From: Limanda limanda | Lineage: Eukaryota; Chordata; Actinopteri; Pleuronectiformes; Pleuronectidae | Length of the DNA stretch: 64,000 bases | Assembly (NCBI RefSeq): GCF_963576545.1 | Contig: NC_083639.1 | Coordinates: 26,390,618 to 26,454,617 of the forward strand | Direction of reading: 5' to 3' | Shown here: one piece after another, positions 1-12,500 of the stretch | Layout: each line of letters starts with the position of its first letter | Numbering within the stretch: the stretch's first letter is position 1 | Translations under genes and position numbers: made by a program | The notes under the pieces: model-generated | The model's input: the letters and a program-made list of their open reading frames with translations, nothing else | The model's database searches: none | What the model was told of the DNA's origin: nothing

Positions 1-372
1 GAGATGCTCTGTTAACACAAACAAAATTTGTTACTACCTGAGAAAATGTTACATTTCCCTTCATCTTCTGTTACTTCTTATCCTCAGAGTCATGTTAAAT
101 ATGAGGTTTGAAAATAAATATAAAAAATCCAACCTGTGTTGCTTGGAAAACATTTTCTTGAGATTTAATACTTTGACAATGTCTCCACGGAGCCGTCTCA
201 CCGCCAAGTTATTTCAATATTTTCTGGCTGATAGCAACTCCTCAATTTCCTTTGTGCATTGAAAAGTGGGACAGAGCTTCCAATAAAGAGCTTTGATGTA
301 ATATAATACTGTGTGTGTGTGTTTGTGTTAAGGATTGTGTTGTTGTTGCAGCTCTGACGGTGAAGCTCTCAC
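1..372 (-). other. Start of the intron after the DKTGT exon (partial)
   Basis: The donor GTGAGA begins at 372 immediately after the Leu512 codon. The next exon expected in the family, beginning PPEKEG, is not present, so it lies outside the window. A short imperfect AC run in the sense strand (GT on the given strand, about 311-330) sits about 45 nt inside the intron. The rest is AT-rich with no recognisable element. Confidence 0.85.
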
Positions 373-615
373 CAGGATCTTGGTTGTGTACGCTGAGTTG
401 ATGGAGATGCTGTTGACCAACGTTTCCAGAGTCTCTGGTTTGATGGCGTCCGGTTCGGGGACGGTTCTGTAGTGCGTGTCCCCGATGTACGCCTGCACCA
501 CGGTCATCCGGTTCATGGTCAGCGTGCCCGTCTTGTCTGAGCAGATGGCCGTGGCGTTGCCCATGGTTTCGCAGGCATCCAAGTGACGCACCAGGTTGTT
601 GTCCTTCATCATTTT
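373..615 (-). CDS. atp2b4: atp2b4 coding exon: phosphorylation (P) domain start, DKTGT
   Basis: This exon is 243 nt, phase 0 to phase 0, residues 432-512. It begins KMMKDNN at the cytosolic end of TM4 and carries the invariant P-type ATPase motif DKTGT at 458-462; Asp458 is the residue transiently phosphorylated by ATP. The exon ends at TTKIL, the usual family boundary before PPEKEG. The acceptor is ttttag at 616-621 and the donor is CTG|GTGAGA at 373/372. No stop codon or missing catalytic residue is seen. The segment [14 protein letters not shown] is closer to PMCA4 (GGIHYR) than to PMCA1 (NEKHYK). Confidence 0.97.
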
Positions 616-2441
616 CTAAAAGACGGAGAGCAAGGTTTGAAAGCGCCGTGAGCAGGCCTCAGAGTTGATGACACGTTCGATAGGGGTCGTTTTTTAAAAT
701 CCTCAAAAAACATGACTCTGAAAGGAGTAAAAAAAAATCCCCCAGGATCCCCTTCACTTCCCGTCCTGCTTACCTTGACAGAGTAGGCCAGAGAGATGGT
801 GACAGCAAGCGGCAGCCCCTCGGGGACGGCCACCACCAGCACTGTCACACCAATAATGAAGAACTTGACAAAGTACTGGATGTAGATGGGGATGCACTCG
901 GACAACCAGGTGCGACCCTGGATCGCAAAGGTGTCGATCACGAAGAAGAGGATGAGGATGATGACGGTCAGAGCCGACATGATCAGACCTGGGAGGAATA
1001 AGCAGAGATGAGTTATGTTTAAATCCACTCACAGTTTATACGTTTAAGATTCTTTATCCTTTATCCTTATACAAATAACATAATGTTGTTATTCCTTTCC
1101 AGTGATAAGATTATTGTATTTATTTGCCAGAGAGACTGAGGGAAGACTTTCTTTCTTATCCTGATTATTATTCCGATTTGCACCAAATTGAATACACTCA
1201 TAGATACCCATCTGCTAAATATGAGAGATTCTGTTCATCAAAATCCATTAATAATAAAATTTCCAAAATGCTGCAAAAGACTATGTTCTCGCAATGTTAA
1301 CACAAAGCTCCAGGATATCCAGTGAACAGTAGTTTGCTTAAACAAAATGTGAACTTGTGATGGAAACCTGAATTCAGAAATCACAACGCAAACAGCTAAA
1401 ATCCTCCCACTCTGATTTCTGTCCGTCTCTAATAGAAGTTTTTAAATTGTTGAAAAGGTTAAAGTTTTATGCTCTTGGCAGAATTTATCCTGCAATATTT
1501 TACTTGATTGATTTGTGAATTCAGTTTAGAATATATCAGTCTAATGAAACTTACAGCTAATTAAGCGTTATTTTATATTTCAGCAAATTGACGACGACCT
1601 GCGACATCAACTCACACTGAAAATAAATGTTTCCTGTCACTCACACTCAACCCCTAAAAGTGTTTTAGCCCAAATTCTAATTCTGTCCCGTAATGAGGGG
1701 CAGTTTATTACTGAAGCTGGTCCCCCCCCACCCACAGCGTCCTGAAAGCCCCTCAGTGTATTAAGGTCAATTGAAACGACACAGAAAATACCTTCAATTC
1801 CGGGATGAACTAATAAAACATCCATCCAATAAAAGTGAGTGCGTTCCGAGCCCCCCCCCCTGAGCACTCTGGGTGCTTTTAAAGGAGCAGGCCCACATTT
1901 ATGGAAATGGAACTGTCTCAACAAGCCACGAAAAAGATGAAGACATCAGAGACTGTTGTGAGTTTGATTCTATAATAGTTTATTATCTCAGTATAGAGCA
2001 GATCAATGAGGGCGTGTCCAGTGACTCTGCAAGATCATGATCCGGCCTCATTTTTTGATTACACACTGACCAGGCTCAGATTGTGGATTTGATCTTTGAG
2101 ATGTTAGTGTCTTGTCTTATTGATATGTATACTTATTGTTTATCAGAGTCTTTAGAACGTGTTCAAAGTTCCCTTCGTCTTGTTTCGAAAGGCAAACCGT
2201 CTCATGTTATGAGTTTGGTCCATTGGTTGATTTGGTTGTTGGTTTGTTAGAGGCACTACGGCAAAAACATTCAAACTAATTTCCGAGAAAAGTGGTGGAA
2301 GGAAGTGATGTGTTATAGATACATTTAAGTCCCTGTGATCATTAATGACCACATGGTTACTTTGATATTCTCCCACAATCTTATTTACCCTTTATTATTT
2401 GTCTCTTGGACACAGTGTCCATGTGAAACATTGTTATCCTT

Positions 2442-2477
<36 letters not shown>

Positions 2478-5400
2478 CCTCACCAGCCTTCCCGATCTGC
2501 ACAGCCAGTTTGGTCAGTTTTCCCTGCAGCACCGACTTCTCCTTCTTGGTCACGTTGACCTTCTTCACAGGTTTGACCTCCTCCTTCTCCTCCGACTCGG
2601 CGGCCTCCTCGCTCTTCAGGGGCTGGATCTCCAGGGCGATGCCATCCTGCGTCTTGGCTGAAGGAGGAGGAGGAGGGGTGAGGAGGGGATAAGGTAGTGG
2701 TTGAGGGGTCAAAGGAGGAGGAGGAGGAGGAGGGAGCAGGTTGTAAGAGGTAAATGAGGAAGGGGAAAGGTTGGTTAAAGAGAGAGATGAGAGAGGGAGT
2801 TATGAGACAGAGTGATGGATGGGATGAAGAGGATGGATGGTGAAAAAAAGGGGGTGGGTTGTTTTTTTTTTAGGAATGAAGATGGAGAGAAATGGAAAGC
2901 ATGAGAGGAGGCAGGACGGGTTGACAGGTGAATGAATTAAATCAATAAAATAATAAATTGTAAAACAAAAGTAAGAAGGGAGGAGGGTTCAGGAGTGGTG
3001 TGGGGATAAAGGGTAGAGAGGCAGAGAAAACGTTACGGATTCAGTCGGACGGAAGGTCGGAAAAACGACCGGACGAGTTTCTCTCAGAGATCAGAGGAGA
3101 CCCCCCCGACTCTTTCTCATTAACACGGTGACCCTTTGTCTGAATGCAGAGAGCCGGGAGCATGTCGTCCTTTTTATGATCACAGAACATTCATGAGGAA
3201 GGTCCAGGTAGCTTTCAGAGAGAGTCACAGACAAGTTGGGAGCAGCAGGTCATAATGAAGAGCAGCAGACAGAACAGAGGACAGCAGATACAACAGAGAG
3301 GATTTAACAGGGGGCTGTCAATCACACACACACACACACACAGACACACACGCTTCCTCATCAGAGCTCAGCGTTTGGAACGAGGCTCTGAAGTCGGACA
3401 TGGCGTCGGCTTTCACGTCCTGCTCGGCAGCTCCGATCCGCATTTGCATGAACAAACAGTGTATTTACATTTCACTTCATCAGCTGTGATCCTGTTTGGA
3501 CTGTAGTACTGTACACGCAGCTTTTTTTTTTGATTCTGTTTGATATCTGCTGAAGAGCTTACACTGTATTCAGCTGCACTAGCTCCTTGCAGCGCTGTTG
3601 GTTATATTTGAAACAGAAAAGAAACGGAAGCAGGTGATGAATGGAAACAGAACCGATCTACACCTCCTCCGACAATCTGAGGTTTGATGTGCAGGTTTGT
3701 CCTCGTGAACAACTGAGCCGACAACGCTGAGTGAAACTGGGATCTTGTTTTTGTCTTCTAATTGTTCAATTATCGTTAAATATTGGAAATGTATGATTGG
3801 GCCATTTAATATATTTAAACACACAAATACTCAAACGCCATCTATCAGCTAACTGGGCTGGTAACAATATCCACATCACTTCTGGAACCAACAATACCAA
3901 CAGATCATGGACATAAAGCAGGGTTAGATTCCTGGATGACCAGTAACAAAGGGTGCCCAGGTTCTCCAAAATCAAACCAGGCGATTTAAAAACATTCAAA
4001 TTACATTCAAAATCAATGGGGGAACATGAATGTGGGAAAACTGGTTCCTTTTGTCCTATTTCTATGATCTACTAGGTGTCAGATAATGAAGCCTTTTGGG
4101 TCAGTGAAGACGACTGATTCGATCAAATCTAGTCCGGCTTTTCCGCCGGAGAAACTTTCACTGGAGGCGTCCGAAAGCAAAACAAGTCAATATTAATAAA
4201 ACTGAGGGTTGTAATCTGCAGTGTTTGGGAGAGTAGAGCAAAACATTACATTCAGTTCTCTTCTGGGACGTCTCGGCAGCGGAAAGTTCAAATCTATGAA
4301 AACAACACTGGTCGAGCCTCGTGTAAGAAGCAGTCGAACAAACACAAGTGATTTAAAGGAGTTGATTCACTGACTGATTTAGTTAAACATGACTAATCGT
4401 GTAGAGATGGTTTGTATTTCTCCACAGGGGAAAAACACTCATAACATGTAGTCTGTTAGAAAAACATAATACAGGCTGATGGTGTGGATGCAATGAGAGT
4501 TACGGTGGTAGAAGAATTTTCTGTAAGTTATTTTTCAACATATATTTTGACACAAAAGCATTGTTGTTAACTATATTGTATTTCATGGTTTATAAATCAT
4601 TGTTCCATTTTATTTATTTGGCCTTGTTTTATGATTGCTTGACTTTAAACTCTTTTTAATTGCTTATAAATAGTTTAATAGTCTTATAAAGCACTTGTTT
4701 AAAAACGTTCTGTATAAATAAAGTTTAAATGCTTATATTTATTTATAACATACTTCATCATCATAATATTGTTTATAACAATGTTACTGATGATGTTCTT
4801 ACTGTTTAATTGGAGTTTAAATGAGCTGATGGAGAAATGGAGACGTGTCCCTGTTTTAAATGAGACTATTGTAATAAAGCTGATGCATTGTAATTAAACA
4901 GCATAACAACCTACTTGTTCTAATCATACTGGAGATTGTTGCTTGATTGCATTGTGAAGTTATTCAGTGTGGACTTGTCTATTTACTGGGGATGAAGAGG
5001 GTTAACATAAGTAAGTATTAGAACAAGCATCATATATCACATTTAAAGATGTGGCTCTCTGTGTAACTCCCTGTCGTCATGTGTGACATCATGGTGATGT
5101 AATGGAACGATGTTGTTCAATCTCTGGGTTCAGTGTTCACACTACAGCTCAATTTGTGTGTTTGTTTTCTCAGCTGATTTTTGCAGTTTTAAGTTATTTA
5201 CTCTTGGGACCTTTTGTGTGTGGATAAAACGTCTCCACAGATGCAACAACGAGCAGTTTACCACAAGTCTGTAAACTTGTACAAGCAAAGTTGATGGAAT
5301 AAGATCTGAGAAAATGAAATGAGAACATTCTTGCACGAGGCTCAGTGTCTGTAAAAATAAAAAATAAAAAAAGAAGACATTTCCTCCTGGCTCATTGTTG

Positions 5401-7184
5401 GTATTTTGTAGAAAACATCCACAGTGAGCTCGGGGACCTTCATGACGGTGGCACGAAATCAGAGAGTGTATCTTTTGATTTGCAGCCATGTGTGTTTTTT
5501 AAGACGCTTTAATCCCAAACAACTCCTTCCTCAGAATGAAAGTTAGCTCCCCAAATGAGTTTCTGAACATTACGACCTCAACATTTAGACATTCTGAATG
5601 TGGGGCTGAGTCGTGTCAAACCAGGAAGCTGTGGAGCTTTATGCACATGGTCTAGTCTGAAGACAAGCCACAACATAGAACTAACTGACACAGCTGTACA
5701 CGAACAGGACTGAGACCCACTGACCAACCACAGAACTGTAAACAGGCGCAGCACTGAACCATGGGAGAACGCATGGCGGGCAGAGGGAAGAGGGTGTCTG
5801 ACAATCAAAAAGAAAGAAAGCAAGTCAACGAACAGAGGACAAACTCAAAGGATCACCTCAACAAAGTAAAGCAGAAAAGAAAAGAAAGACCACAGCGATG
5901 CAGAACCACAACAGAGAGAGACAAGAGGAGGAAGTGGAGGCTGCAGAGCTGTGGAGGCTGCAGGAGACGTCAGCAAGACAGAAGAGGAACAGAGAGGAGG
6001 AGGGAGAGAGTCAAACAGTGATTACAAGACAACATGGAGTCCTGAGCAACACCCTGCAAAGAGGCAACAGTGAGAGAAGTGAGAGGAATCAAAGGCCAAA
6101 CATAAAAGAGGAAGAAATAAAAGAAACTGAGGATACATAAACAGAGCAGACGACAGCCCACAGCCCACTAATACTGCAAGGGTGCAACTCCCACACACAC
6201 TCAGAGCCTGGAAAACAGCCAAAAACATCACGGCACTGCACAGAGCGGCTGGTTCTCCTCACTGGTGTCAACAGAAAGTCGTTAGAGCAGAATCAATGTA
6301 TTGAACAAATGTGGTGGGAAAAACTTCTCATGTGACCAAATAAAATGACTTGAAAAAGCACAAATGTGTTATTTATTGTGACATCTGCAGGAAGTCTTTA
6401 GTAAAAGTAAGTGGATTGATCAGTGAATGAAAAGTTTAAATGTTAAAAAGATGAAGTGAGAGAGCTCAGTTCTACTCTGCTCCCGTTTAATTCAGCAGAT
6501 GATAGAAACCCAGCGACTGAGCTCAGATATCTCTGATGCAGACGCCTCCATCTTTTATCTTTTCATTGTAGTTTGGAGACACCACCTGCGCAGTAGCAAC
6601 ACTCGAGTGGAGACACAGGATGAAAGTCCTAATGACATACATTCGACCAATCACGAGTCAGTCTCAGCTGTCAATCTTAACACTTAGTTTCAAATCAAAT
6701 TGCTAATTAAATCCAAACCTACCAGAAACATGGATTTTAGTGGGAAGTGTTAAATTTAGGAGCGTTAACGTGACAAGAAAAACATAAACAGTTTTGAAGG
6801 CAAAATAAATACCTTGATGTATATTTAACGCCAACTAAGGGACTTTAAAGATGTGTAACTTGATTTTAGACCACTAGGGGCAAAATAACTCCTCCAACAG
6901 CTCTAACAAGTTAAAAAAACGGCCTATTTCCACATTTAGCTGTGATAGAGGTCCTTAATTCTCTTAGGAGTCGTGTGGAGACAGCTGCAAACAGGTGATC
7001 TGTCAGAAAACCACAGCTACGAGTTAAAAGAGGCTCAACCTCTCATGGGAGCTGCAGAGCTGGTGAGGATGTGACCGAAGGTGTCTAGTTCGTGATGTGT
7101 GTTTTAGTGGAGGTCATCTGTGACTGCAGCTCCATCTGTGCTTTATTTCTGTTCGCAAAACTGTGATGACCGTCCAAGAGCATT

Positions 7185-7238
<54 letters not shown>

Positions 7239-9532
7239 AGCAGATGCTCAAACCATGGGAGGTTGGGAGGAGGGGAACGCTGTGTGTTTGTGTATTTGTG
7301 TGTGCATGTGTGTGTTGACTTGAGACAGCTTGGGAAAGGACGTTGGACATGTGTTGGATCACGCAGGACATTGAGGACTGTTGGCTGGTCAAGTTTGGAG
7401 GTTGGAGCAATGATATCATCAACACACACACACACACACAGACAAACGCACACACACACAAACGCATATCCATCAGATGTTGAATATTTAAAAGGCACTA
7501 AAATGAGCACTCGATGTCAACACAGGGACACCTCAGAGGTCAGACCAGTGCGTGAAGTGAGCCAGCACTGATGGACTTGTATTCATGTCTCAGTTCTTAC
7601 TGTGAAATCTGACATTTTGAGGACAGAGAACAAACAACACACACTTTACTCTTTGTAGAGAAACTAATAGCACTAAATAAATTATAACAGAAACATGGAC
7701 ATTAAACCTCTCAACACTGGGTTTTACTCAATAGCTCACGTTTACGTCTCATCTAAGTAGCCAAACTGATCCAGATAACATGCAACTGGTGAAACTAGTT
7801 ATGTAGCTTGATCATCACAAGTAAAACAGTCAAGAGATGTAGTTCCCCTAAAAAAAGTTAAACTGCATCTCCACATATTTAAGTCCAAACATACTGGAGC
7901 TATCTCACTTACCAATGATTGTTTTCATTACTAATTTGTGATACATTAATTTAGATTAGCATGTGATTATTTTCTTGAATAAATATGAACTCTGTCAAAC
8001 AGACAATAAGATAAAGGCCCTTATGATTCATCAATGATTTCAGATCCTAGGTTGTGTGCTCGTCACCATCAGTACAGCTAATTAGCTTAGAGAGCTAATG
8101 AGTAAAACAGAGTGAGGGAGGTTATTACACATTAATGTGATACAACACAACAACATATGTGTTTGTTCTCTAAGAGCAAATCATTCATTGATTGATCAAC
8201 ACCTACAAGTTATAATTCATGTTCTTGCAAAAACAAACAAAAATCTCCTATGTTCAAATTGTCTCATCCTGCATTTAGAACCGAGTCAGAAATATAAGTC
8301 CAGTCACCCATGACGACTGCGGACGATGTGATTGGCCGTCAAAGACTTGACGGTTGAGAGTTGCACCCTTTGACAGGTAAAGCAAGGCGAGAGAACGTCC
8401 CCCTTTTTACAGCAGAGAGAGAGAAGGAGAGAGAGAGACAGAGAGAAAGAGATGGACGAGACACTCCCCTCCTGCCGCTGGGTGGAGGGTGAGGAGGAGG
8501 GTGAGCAACAGGGAGGACGGAGGGACAGAGAGGGACAGATGGATGAATGGAGGGGTTACCTTTGTTGCGATTTTCGGGGGGTCCTTGTTTTTTACCTGTT
8601 CGGACAGAGAGAGAGGGCGGAATGCTGATAAGATGGTTCAAAGGAAAAATAAGATCAAAACAAACTGAGGGAAAACACAAAGGTTCAAACTGATAGAAAC
8701 CCACAGGTGTGTGTTTGTGTGTGTGTGGCGTGTGTGTGTGTGTGTGTGTTGTGGGCAGGAATGGACCAATCAGAGGAGAGAGACACATGACTCCTGCTGT
8801 GGAGAACCAACCGCCGCCATTTTGACAGCCCAACTAATCAAGTGATCAGTATATCACTCATATCAATGGAATGTTACAATAATGTGAATATATATATCGT
8901 GTATATTATGAGCCCAATTTATATATTGGTTGGCTGGTAATAATATGCTGTTATGTTTGTCGAAATTGAAACGTTTTATTTTACAGAATTTAAAAATGAT
9001 TGCATTTATCTTGGCATTTTATGTATAAAAAAAATTATGTTTTATGTTTGGTTGTTTGTGGGTTTTTTTTTTTACACATAGTTATTTATACTGAACATTA
9101 ATGGTTACCTTAAGCCTAATTTACATTTCTTTATCAAATGGGTTCAATGAAATTTTTTTAATTAGATCAATTGGCCATTATATCGATATCAGACCTTTTT
9201 TACACCTAATATTGTTGTTATCCTCCAAAAGGACACATCAGTCAGATGTACTTTTAATTATTACCTCGTGTTTCTGTTTGGTTTCTATTTCACTTTGTGT
9301 TGTGACGTTGATTCGTCCCCGACAAGGAACCGTCATCAAACGCTGATCCTCATCTCTCTATCATTTCATTTCTATCATCTGTTTTTCTGTGACCGATGGA
9401 TACTGATATTTTTCTCCACTGCACAGATGTGGACATTATGTCATTTTTACATATTTTGATGTGGATCTGAACATCTGTTATTGATCTTTGTCAGCTGTAG
9501 GTAACGCCTTGCAATCTTATATTGATCAGACA

Positions 9533-9583
<51 letters not shown>

Positions 9584-12500
9584 GTTGTTCAAGTGTTTCT
9601 TCATGAGGACATTAACTTCCTGCTGCTCTATAGTGCTCTGCTTTATTTGTGAAAGGAGGATCGGCAAGGTCAAATCCAACACACACACGCACACACACAC
9701 ACACACACACGCACAGCTCTTTATTATTCAGCTGGTGTGTAGTAAGTGATGACTGAGACTGAACTGCTGCAAGTGTGTGCGTGTGTGTGTTTGCACATAT
9801 CGAGTGCAGCAAGATAACCATTGGGTGTGACTGGAAATTAATGAATGCATGGGTGTGTGAGTGGCGAGTTGCCGCAGCCATGTGTGACTGTAGAATCTGC
9901 TGTCACACAAGGGACACACAACGGAGCCTGTGTGAATGTGTGTGTGTGTGTTTGTGTACTTGTGTTTTGTGAGACCCTGTTAGAGTGTCAGATTCAGAGG
10001 GTGTGGACACTTCTGGGAAACAAGGGCAGTTTTGGAAAATGAAGACAATGTTGGAAAGTGTTTTGGGGCCATTTTGTCCAGTTGTTACTTCTGATGTTCC
10101 AGGTTTGATATTTAATTTATGGTTTTGATTAGTTTTACATTAGGCTACGACAATGAGACTAGGGAATGTATTATGTCAAGGAGGAATGAAGTGTAACATC
10201 ACAGTGTGGGAGATGCGAATCTAAATACAGTATTAATTTCAGATGAGTGTGGAATCTTTGCAGTTTTCCTAAAGAGGATTTGTTTTTGTTTTTAAATCAG
10301 TGACCTGAGCGTCTCTCTCCACTGAGCTGGTTCATTCAGCCAGTTCACAATGAATGCCTGACAAACTCAAAACTTTAGCAAATAAAACAAATGATCAGAC
10401 AAAAAACAAACTAAAGAAAAAAGACATGAGTAAAAGGGGGTTAGCGTGATCACAAGCAAATCAAAAGCAATAGAGACCGACTGCAGAAGCCTGTTGGTTT
10501 ACACCAAACTGCTCTGTAACAGTACGAGCATCATCTGCACTCGGGCTTTTGAAGGGTTCCACTTAAAAACAAGCTGTTTTGTCTACAGGGGGAAGGTTAC
10601 GATTCCCATTTTAACCAACATTACATCCGTGTCAAATCAAAAACTCAGGATAATGGCCAGAAACTACCACGAATAAAGGAGACCAGGATGTAGTACTCAT
10701 TTGGTTAAGGTCTGCGTGGGAAAGGTTCAAACTGTGGGCTGAGGGAAATATGATGCCTTCATCGGCAAGTGTACACATTTCAGAAAATGGCAACTGCCAC
10801 CTGTCAAGCTTCAGAGGTTAACACACACACACACACCAGTGGCACCGGAGAACCTTTGCATCCCATTCACTTTCAATTTGTGCAAGTGAGGCAGCGAATA
10901 AAACCTTTGCTTGGTGAAGCAAATCTGCGTTGACTTTTGTGAACATCCGTCTGCATTCACGTGTGTGTACCTGGGTCCTGACACGTATTCACCTATAGCT
11001 GGGAGATTTACCATCAAGATTCTTGGATAGTTATTGAAACGATTATCTCAGAAAGAAAAATCGTATCTATCCATATACCTATCTATTCATTTATCCATAT
11101 ATCTATCTTTCTATCAATCTATCTCTCTATCTCTCCTAAACCTATTCTTAAAAATGCTGTCTGCAAGGTCACAAAACTTTGAAAGCTGATTAATGTTAAA
11201 GACGTAATTCCTATAGTATCTACATAGTTCAGTATAACAAAAACAAAAGCATGATTGAATCTCTCAGACGCAGCCTGATGGGAGCAGCTACGTTGGAGAA
11301 ACCTGACACTGACAGATCTGCCATGCCTTGTTACTGTTGCTAAGGTGTGTTAGTGAAGTCCACTTGTGAACTTGTTGCCGGTGAACACATCACATCCCTT
11401 TTCAGCCGTGTTCTAATCCCACATCCGTTGTGTTGAGCTGTTGTTCAGCTCAGAGATCACAGTGTGAAGCGACATCCTCACGACAGGTCCCCTCATCCGT
11501 GGTCTCATTTATTCACTAACAGTTCTCTCATGTTCCGATTGAAGCTGAATAAAGTGAAAACGCTACAGTTAGACCCTTCAAACAGCTCTGCTGTTGTCAG
11601 CCCAGACTGGATGAAGTCTACCTGCTGACAGAGCCAGCGAGTGGGACACGAGAAACTTCAAAACACAACAACACCTGATAAGAATGTGCAAATATCTCCA
11701 ATCTGCACCGTTCAAACAGCAGAGTAGAAATATTCAGAGACCGTCACAGATCGTCTTTCTTGTCAGACTTCCCTCTAAACACTTAACACAATTACTGTCG
11801 TCGTCCGACCTTCGACTCTTCGACATAAGTAGCGTTTTTCTCTCAGAGGTGTTGTCACAGGTTTCGTCTCATGTCTTACTTTTCTTGACCTTCTTCTCTT
11901 CGTCGTGCTCACTCGCTCCCAGGAGAGTGAAGATGATGCCGGTTTGAGAGTTGAGGCCGACGGCTGACACCACCATCCGGCCGGATCCTTCCATCACGTG
12001 GGTTCCTGAGGAAAGATTTTAAAAAACTACGAGTCACAACTGACACCAGGTTTGAGTTTTTTCATTATGGTAACTTCTCCTCATTTTAGATTATTGTGAA
12101 ATAACTGATTCACAAAGTTAAATAAGAAGTTTGTTCGTGTTATCGTAATTTAATCGTTCTGTTTATTAAAGTTTGAAACAGGAAGCTTTCTATATTTAAC
12201 TCTGGGCCTAATAACTTTGATAAGTTTTGAGGTCAGTAGGTCAGCTCGTACTTTCGATCATCGACTTTCCTCCCTCGAGTTGTCATGGACCTGTGAACAG
12301 GCACTCACCGGACAGCAGCATGGGGTCTTTCTCCAGAGATTTGCGGACCTGGTCGGATTCTCCGGTCAGAGAGCTTTCGTCAATCTTCAGGTCATTTCCT
12401 TGGATCAGGATCCCATCAGCAGGCAGAAGGTCACCTGCAAGTTCAAAGGTCAGAGGGGTCTCACACCCATCATCCCTGAAACGTGAAGTCGATCACTTTC

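Larger units (their letters stand above)
2658..8559 (-). other. Intron downstream of the site A microexon
   Basis: This 5.9 kb intron contains purine-rich GGA/GA simple sequence at 2661-2930, (AC)n at 3321-3350, and AT-rich unique sequence at 4500-5100. An A/G-rich stretch at 5761-6130 produces spurious overlapping ORFs. A dispersed repeat copy lies at about 6530-6800, GT and AC arrays at 7187-7236 and 7424-7460, and a CT-rich tract (sense) at 8411-8455 near the microexon donor. No additional exon was found. Confidence 0.75.
8596..11879 (-). other. Intron upstream of the site A microexon
   Basis: This 3.3 kb intron contains a compound GT array at 8707-8750 and an AT-rich segment at 8840-9470. 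GT and AC arrays lie at 9539-9581 and 9680-9711, with further GT at 9774-9791. A dispersed repeat copy lies at about 9945-10090 and a degenerate (CTAT)n run at about 11070-11140. No coding signal was seen. Confidence 0.75.

Noticed and set aside
5761..6140. Arg/Glu/Lys-rich plus-strand ORFs
   Set aside because: A/G-rich low-complexity intron sequence gives these residues by composition, with no domain.
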